Positions 60,950-64,000 of a DNA stretch of 64,000 nt are shown one piece after another; within the stretch, counting starts at the first letter, position 1, and the number at the start of each line of letters is the position of its first letter. Location: assembly GCF_900116905.1 (NCBI RefSeq), contig NZ_FPCG01000004.1, positions 62,001 to 126,000 of the forward strand, in the 5' to 3' direction. Origin of the DNA: Micrococcus terreus. GTDB taxonomy: Bacteria; Actinomycetota; Actinomycetes; Actinomycetales; Micrococcaceae. The notes below the pieces were generated by a model, which was not told the DNA's origin, searched no databases, and was given only the letters and a program-made list of their open reading frames with translations. A program made the translations under genes and the position numbers.

Positions 60950-62958
60950 GGGCGACCCTTCGTCGTCGGGAACTGGCCGGTGCTGGTGTCCTGGCCGTGA
61001 CCCTGTCCCTCGGACAGCGGACGGGCGAACGGGACCTTCGTGCCCAGCACCTGCGCCAGAGTGTCCTGGGCGATCTGCCGAGCGGTCAGGCCGGTGCGCT
61101 CCAGGATCTGGTCACGGGACCCGTGGGCCAGGAACTCCACCGGCAGCCCGACCTCGTTCAGGGCAGTGTCCACGCCACGGGCGCGCATCTCCTGGCGGAT
61201 CCGGGACCCCACTCCACCGGCCTTCACCCCGTCCTCCAGACAGACGACGAGGCGATGGTCGCGCGCCAGATCGATCACGCTCTCCTGCACCGGCAGCACC
61301 CACCTGGGGTCCACCACGGTGGCGGTGACGCCCTGGTCCGCCAGGCGCGCTGCCACGTCCAGTCCGAGCTCGGCCATGGTCCCGACGGCGACCACCAGCA
61401 CATCGCGTTCGGCGCCGGGCTCCTCCGAGGCCGCACCCAGACGCACCAGCACATCGGTGCCGTCCTGGAGCCGCTCCAGTGCAGCGATCTCCGGGCCCAC
61501 AGAGCCCTTGGAGAACCGCACCACGGTGGGCGCGTCCTCCACGGACACCGCTTCCCGCAGCTCTTCGCGCAGCCGCTCGGCGTCACGGGGCGCGGCGATG
61601 CGCAGCGACGGGACGGACTGCAGCAGCGCCAGGTCCCACATGCCGTGGTGGCTGGGTCCGTCGGGACCGGTGACACCGGCCCGGTCCAGCACGAAGGTGA
61701 CGCCGGCCCGGTGCAGGCCCACATCCATCAGGACCTGGTCGAAGGCGCGGTTGAGGAACGTCGCGTAGATGGCCACCACGGGATGCAGGCCGCCGAAGGC
61801 CATGCCGGCGGCGGAGCTGACGGCGTGCTGTTCGGCGATGCCCACGTCATACACCCGCGAGGGGTGCTTGGCGGCCATGGCGCCCAGGCCCACGGGGATC
61901 TGCATGGCGGCGGTGATCGCCACCACGTCCTCACGCTCGTCGGCGATCGCCAGGATCTCCTCGCCGAACACGCTGGTCCAGGACGGACCGGACGAGGAGG
62001 CCACCGGCTCGCCGGTCTCCGGATCGATCTGCCCGATCGCGTGGAACTGGTCGTCCACATGCGCCACGGCCGGACCGTATCCGTGCCCCTTCTCCGTCAT
62101 GGCGTGCACGATCACCGGACCGGCATAGTTCCGAGCGTCCTGGAGGGCCTCCTCCAGCTCGGCCTGGTCATGTCCGTTGATGGGGCCGATGTACTTCATG
62201 CCCAGGTCCTCGAACAGGCCCTGCGGCGCCCACCAGTCCTTGATGCCCTTCTTGGTGGCGTGCAGGGAGCGGTACATGAACCGCCCGGCCACTCCCCCGG
62301 TCTGCAGCCGCGACTTCCACCAGTCCAGGGTGTCCTCGTAGTTGCGGTGCGTGCGCAACTTGTCCAGGAACACCCGGCGCAGTCCGGAGAGCTGATTGGC
62401 CAGCCCGCCCACGGTGGGGGCATAGGAACGGCCGTTGTCATTGACCACGATCACCACGCGGCGGTCCCGGTCTGCGGCGATGTTGTTCACGGCCTCCCAG
62501 GCCATGCCGCCGGTCAGGGCGCCGTCACCGATCACGGCGACCACGAACCGGTCCCCTTCGCCACGCAGCTTCCAGGCCCGGGAGATCCCATCCGCCCAGG
62601 AGAGCGAGCTGGAGGCGTGAGAGGACTCCACGATGTCATGCACCGACTCGGCGCGGTCCCCGTAGCCGGAGAGCCCGCCCTGCTGGCGCAGCGTGGAGAA
62701 GTCCTGCCGTCCGGTGATCAGCTTGTGCACGTAGGACTGGTGACCGGTGTCGAAGATGACCCCGTCCCGGGGGGAGTCGAAGACCCGGTGGATCGCCAGC
62801 GTCAGCTCCACCACGCCCAGGTTGGGTCCGAGGTGCCCGCCGGTGCGCGAGACGTTGGTGATCAGGAAGCTGCGGATCTCCTCAGCCAGCCGCGCCATCT
62901 GGTCGTCGGTCAGGCGGGAGAGGTCCTGGGGTGAGCTGATGGTCTCCAGAAGGCCCAC
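60946..62958 (-). CDS. dxs: 1-deoxy-D-xylulose-5-phosphate synthase
   Basis: First enzyme of the MEP isoprenoid pathway, joining pyruvate and glyceraldehyde 3-phosphate with thiamine diphosphate. The ThDP signature is [20 protein letters not shown] with GD-N27-NDN completed by [18 protein letters not shown]; other sites are [16 protein letters not shown], the pyruvate region [20 protein letters not shown] and [20 protein letters not shown]. The 670 residues exceed the usual 620-640, mainly by C-terminal low-complexity sequence. The start is GTG with AGAGGA upstream. It leads an operon with the WGR-like gene and the reductase. Confidence 0.97.
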   Translation of the reverse strand: MGLLETISSPQDLSRLTDDQMARLAEEIRSFLITNVSRTGGHLGPNLGVVELTLAIHRVFDSPRDGVIFDTGHQSYVHKLITGRQDFSTLRQQGGLSGYGDRAESVHDIVESSHASSSLSWADGISRAWKLRGEGDRFVVAVIGDGALTGGMAWEAVNNIAADRDRRVVIVVNDNGRSYAPTVGGLANQLSGLRRVFLDKLRTHRNYEDTLDWWKSRLQTGGVAGRFMYRSLHATKKGIKDWWAPQGLFEDLGMKYIGPINGHDQAELEEALQDARNYAGPVIVHAMTEKGHGYGPAVAHVDDQFHAIGQIDPETGEPVASSSGPSWTSVFGEEILAIADEREDVVAITAAMQIPVGLGAMAAKHPSRVYDVGIAEQHAVSSAAGMAFGGLHPVVAIYATFLNRAFDQVLMDVGLHRAGVTFVLDRAGVTGPDGPSHHGMWDLALLQSVPSLRIAAPRDAERLREELREAVSVEDAPTVVRFSKGSVGPEIAALERLQDGTDVLVRLGAASEEPGAERDVLVVAVGTMAELGLDVAARLADQGVTATVVDPRWVLPVQESVIDLARDHRLVVCLEDGVKAGGVGSRIRQEMRARGVDTALNEVGLPVEFLAHGSRDQILERTGLTARQIAQDTLAQVLGTKVPFARPLSEGQGHGQDTSTGQFPTTKGRP

Positions 62959-63048
62959 GGGCGTGCGGTCCTCTCTGCTGTGGGATGGGGTGTGCAGCCG
63001 GTCAGGCGTCCGGGTGGACCGGATGCCGCCGCGGCGTTCGTTCGGTCC

Positions 63049-63054
63049 AGCCTA
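63049..63054 (-). promoter_or_regulatory. Candidate -10 box for dxs
   Basis: TAGGCT on the minus strand, about 91 bases upstream of the dxs start, between the acnA terminator and dxs. No clear -35. Confidence 0.3.
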
Positions 63055-63101
63055 CCGCGCACGGTGCCCCCACCTGGGGATCCCGGGACCAGGCAGGACC
63101 A

Positions 63102-63149
63102 CGACGACGGCCGGTGACCTATCGCTGGAAAGGTCACCGGCCGTCGTCG
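63102..63149 (-). terminator. 19-bp terminator hairpin after acnA
   Basis: Perfect 19-base inverted repeat CGACGACGGCCGGTGACCT / AGGTCACCGGCCGTCGTCG with a ten-base loop, about 44 bases past the acnA stop. One of the two strongest hairpins of the window. It separates acnA from dxs. Confidence 0.85.
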
Positions 63150-63192
63150 GGTGCGGTCAGATCAGCTGCGAGGACTCAGGGTCCCCGCTGCC

Positions 63193-64000
63193 TCACTTGG
63201 CGGAGATCTGACGGAGCACGTACTGCAGGATGCCGCCGTTGCGGTAGTAGTCGGCCTCAGCCGGGGTGTCGATGCGCACGACCGCGTCGAACTCCGTGCT
63301 CTTGCCGTCCTCGCCCTGGGCGGTGACCTTCACGGTCTTCGGGGTGGAGCCGTCGTTCAGGACGGTGATCCCGGAGATCTCGAAGGTCTCGGTCCCGGTC
63401 AGGCCCAGCGAGTCCGCGGACTCGCCCTGGGGGAACTGCAGTGGCAGCACACCCATGCCGATCAGGTTCGAGCGGTGGATGCGCTCGAAGGACTCGGCGA
63501 TCACGGCCTTGACGCCCAGCAGTGCGGTGCCCTTGGCCGCCCAGTCACGGGAGGACCCGGAGCCGTACTCCTTGCCGGCCAGGACGACCAGCGGGGTGCC
63601 GGCGGCCTGGTAGTTCTGGGAGGCGTCGTAGACGTAGGCCTGCGGTGCGCCCTCCTGGGTGAAGTCGCGGGTGAAGCCGCCCTCCACGCCGTCCAGCAGC
63701 TGGTTCTTGATACGGATGTTGGCGAAGGTGCCGCGGATCATCACCTCGTGGTTGCCACGGCGGGAGCCGTACGAGTTGAAGTCCTTGCGCTCCACACCGT
63801 TCTCCAGCAGGTACTTGCCCGCCGGGGTGTCCGACTTGAACGAGCCGGCCGGGGAGATGTGGTCGGTGGTGACCGAGTCGCCCAGCTTCAGCAGCACACG
63901 TGCACCGGTGATGTCCTGGACCGGCTCGGGCTGAACCTGGATGCCCTCGAAGTACGGGGGCTTGCGGACGTAGGTGGAGTTCGGATCCCACTCGAAGGTG
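63193..64000 (-). CDS. acnA: Aconitate hydratase, 3' part (5' end outside window)
   Basis: Isomerises citrate to isocitrate with a [4Fe-4S] cluster. Only the C-terminal swivel domain (about 269 codons) is in the window: [60 protein letters not shown] and [20 protein letters not shown] match AcnA of Actinobacteria, including SSRDWAAKG, the substrate-binding Arg/Ser stretch. The frame is open at the window edge, so the start is not visible. The gene ends in a 19-bp terminator hairpin. Confidence 0.96.
   Translation of the reverse strand, partial: TFEWDPNSTYVRKPPYFEGIQVQPEPVQDITGARVLLKLGDSVTTDHISPAGSFKSDTPAGKYLLENGVERKDFNSYGSRRGNHEVMIRGTFANIRIKNQLLDGVEGGFTRDFTQEGAPQAYVYDASQNYQAAGTPLVVLAGKEYGSGSSRDWAAKGTALLGVKAVIAESFERIHRSNLIGMGVLPLQFPQGESADSLGLTGTETFEISGITVLNDGSTPKTVKVTAQGEDGKSTEFDAVVRIDTPAEADYYRNGGILQYVLRQISAK

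Noticed and set aside
60997-62934. Plus-strand open frame of 645 codons opposite dxs
   Set aside because: Antisense shadow of dxs.

Overview
The window is a stretch of chromosomal core genome from a high-GC Gram-positive bacterium of the class Actinobacteria, most likely family Micrococcaceae (Kocuria/Micrococcus/Nesterenkonia-like; the genus cannot be fixed by eye). The evidence is the marker genes (mycobacterial-type integration host factor, DUF3000, DUF349 next to relA, a PriA without helicase motifs), the frequent GTG starts with AGGAG-type Shine-Dalgarno sites, and the actinobacterial gene order priA-metK-coaBC-rpoZ-gmk-mihF-pyrF-carBA-pyrCBR-nusB-efp-aroBKCE-mltG-ruvX-alaS-rpsD. There are no rRNA or tRNA genes, CRISPR arrays, insertion sequences or prophage genes.

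Positions 1-28822 are read almost entirely on the minus strand: a translation/replication block (alaS, rpsD, rarA), cell-wall and Holliday-junction factors (mltG, ruvX), the shikimate genes aroE-aroC-aroK-aroB, efp-nusB, the complete pyrimidine operon pyrR-pyrB-pyrC-(PH-like membrane protein)-carA-carB-pyrF, then mihF, gmk, rpoZ, coaBC, metK and a priA cut by the window edge. Many neighbours share 4-nt start/stop overlaps (ATGA or GTGA), indicating translational coupling. A PyrR-binding-loop-like hairpin masks the pyrR ribosome binding site.

Positions 28823-38880 are more mixed: a highly codon-biased secreted beta-propeller protein preceded by a PHO-box-like repeat, dtd, aspS with a small membrane protein, an APC permease, hisS, a DUF349 protein and an AbiEi-antitoxin-like gene. 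Positions 38882-48364 return to minus-strand core genes: relA, secF-secD-yajC, ruvB-ruvA-ruvC and yebC, with a LexA-like box upstream of ruvA.

Positions 48542-64000 hold an M3 peptidase, an alpha/beta hydrolase, msrB with a PLP lyase, DUF3000 with an RNase D-like protein, a fatty-acid beta-oxidation multifunctional enzyme, an uncharacterised protein, a Tat-type Rieske lipoprotein, and the minus-strand set dxs, WGR-like protein, aldo/keto reductase and PLDc_N membrane protein, ending in the 3' part of acnA.

I found no self-evident new multi-gene system. The most interesting signals are small: an apparent AUC start codon in the RNase D-like gene, a palindrome overlapping the promoter of the beta-oxidation gene, the LexA-, PHO- and PyrR-type sites, and several leaderless-transcript signatures.
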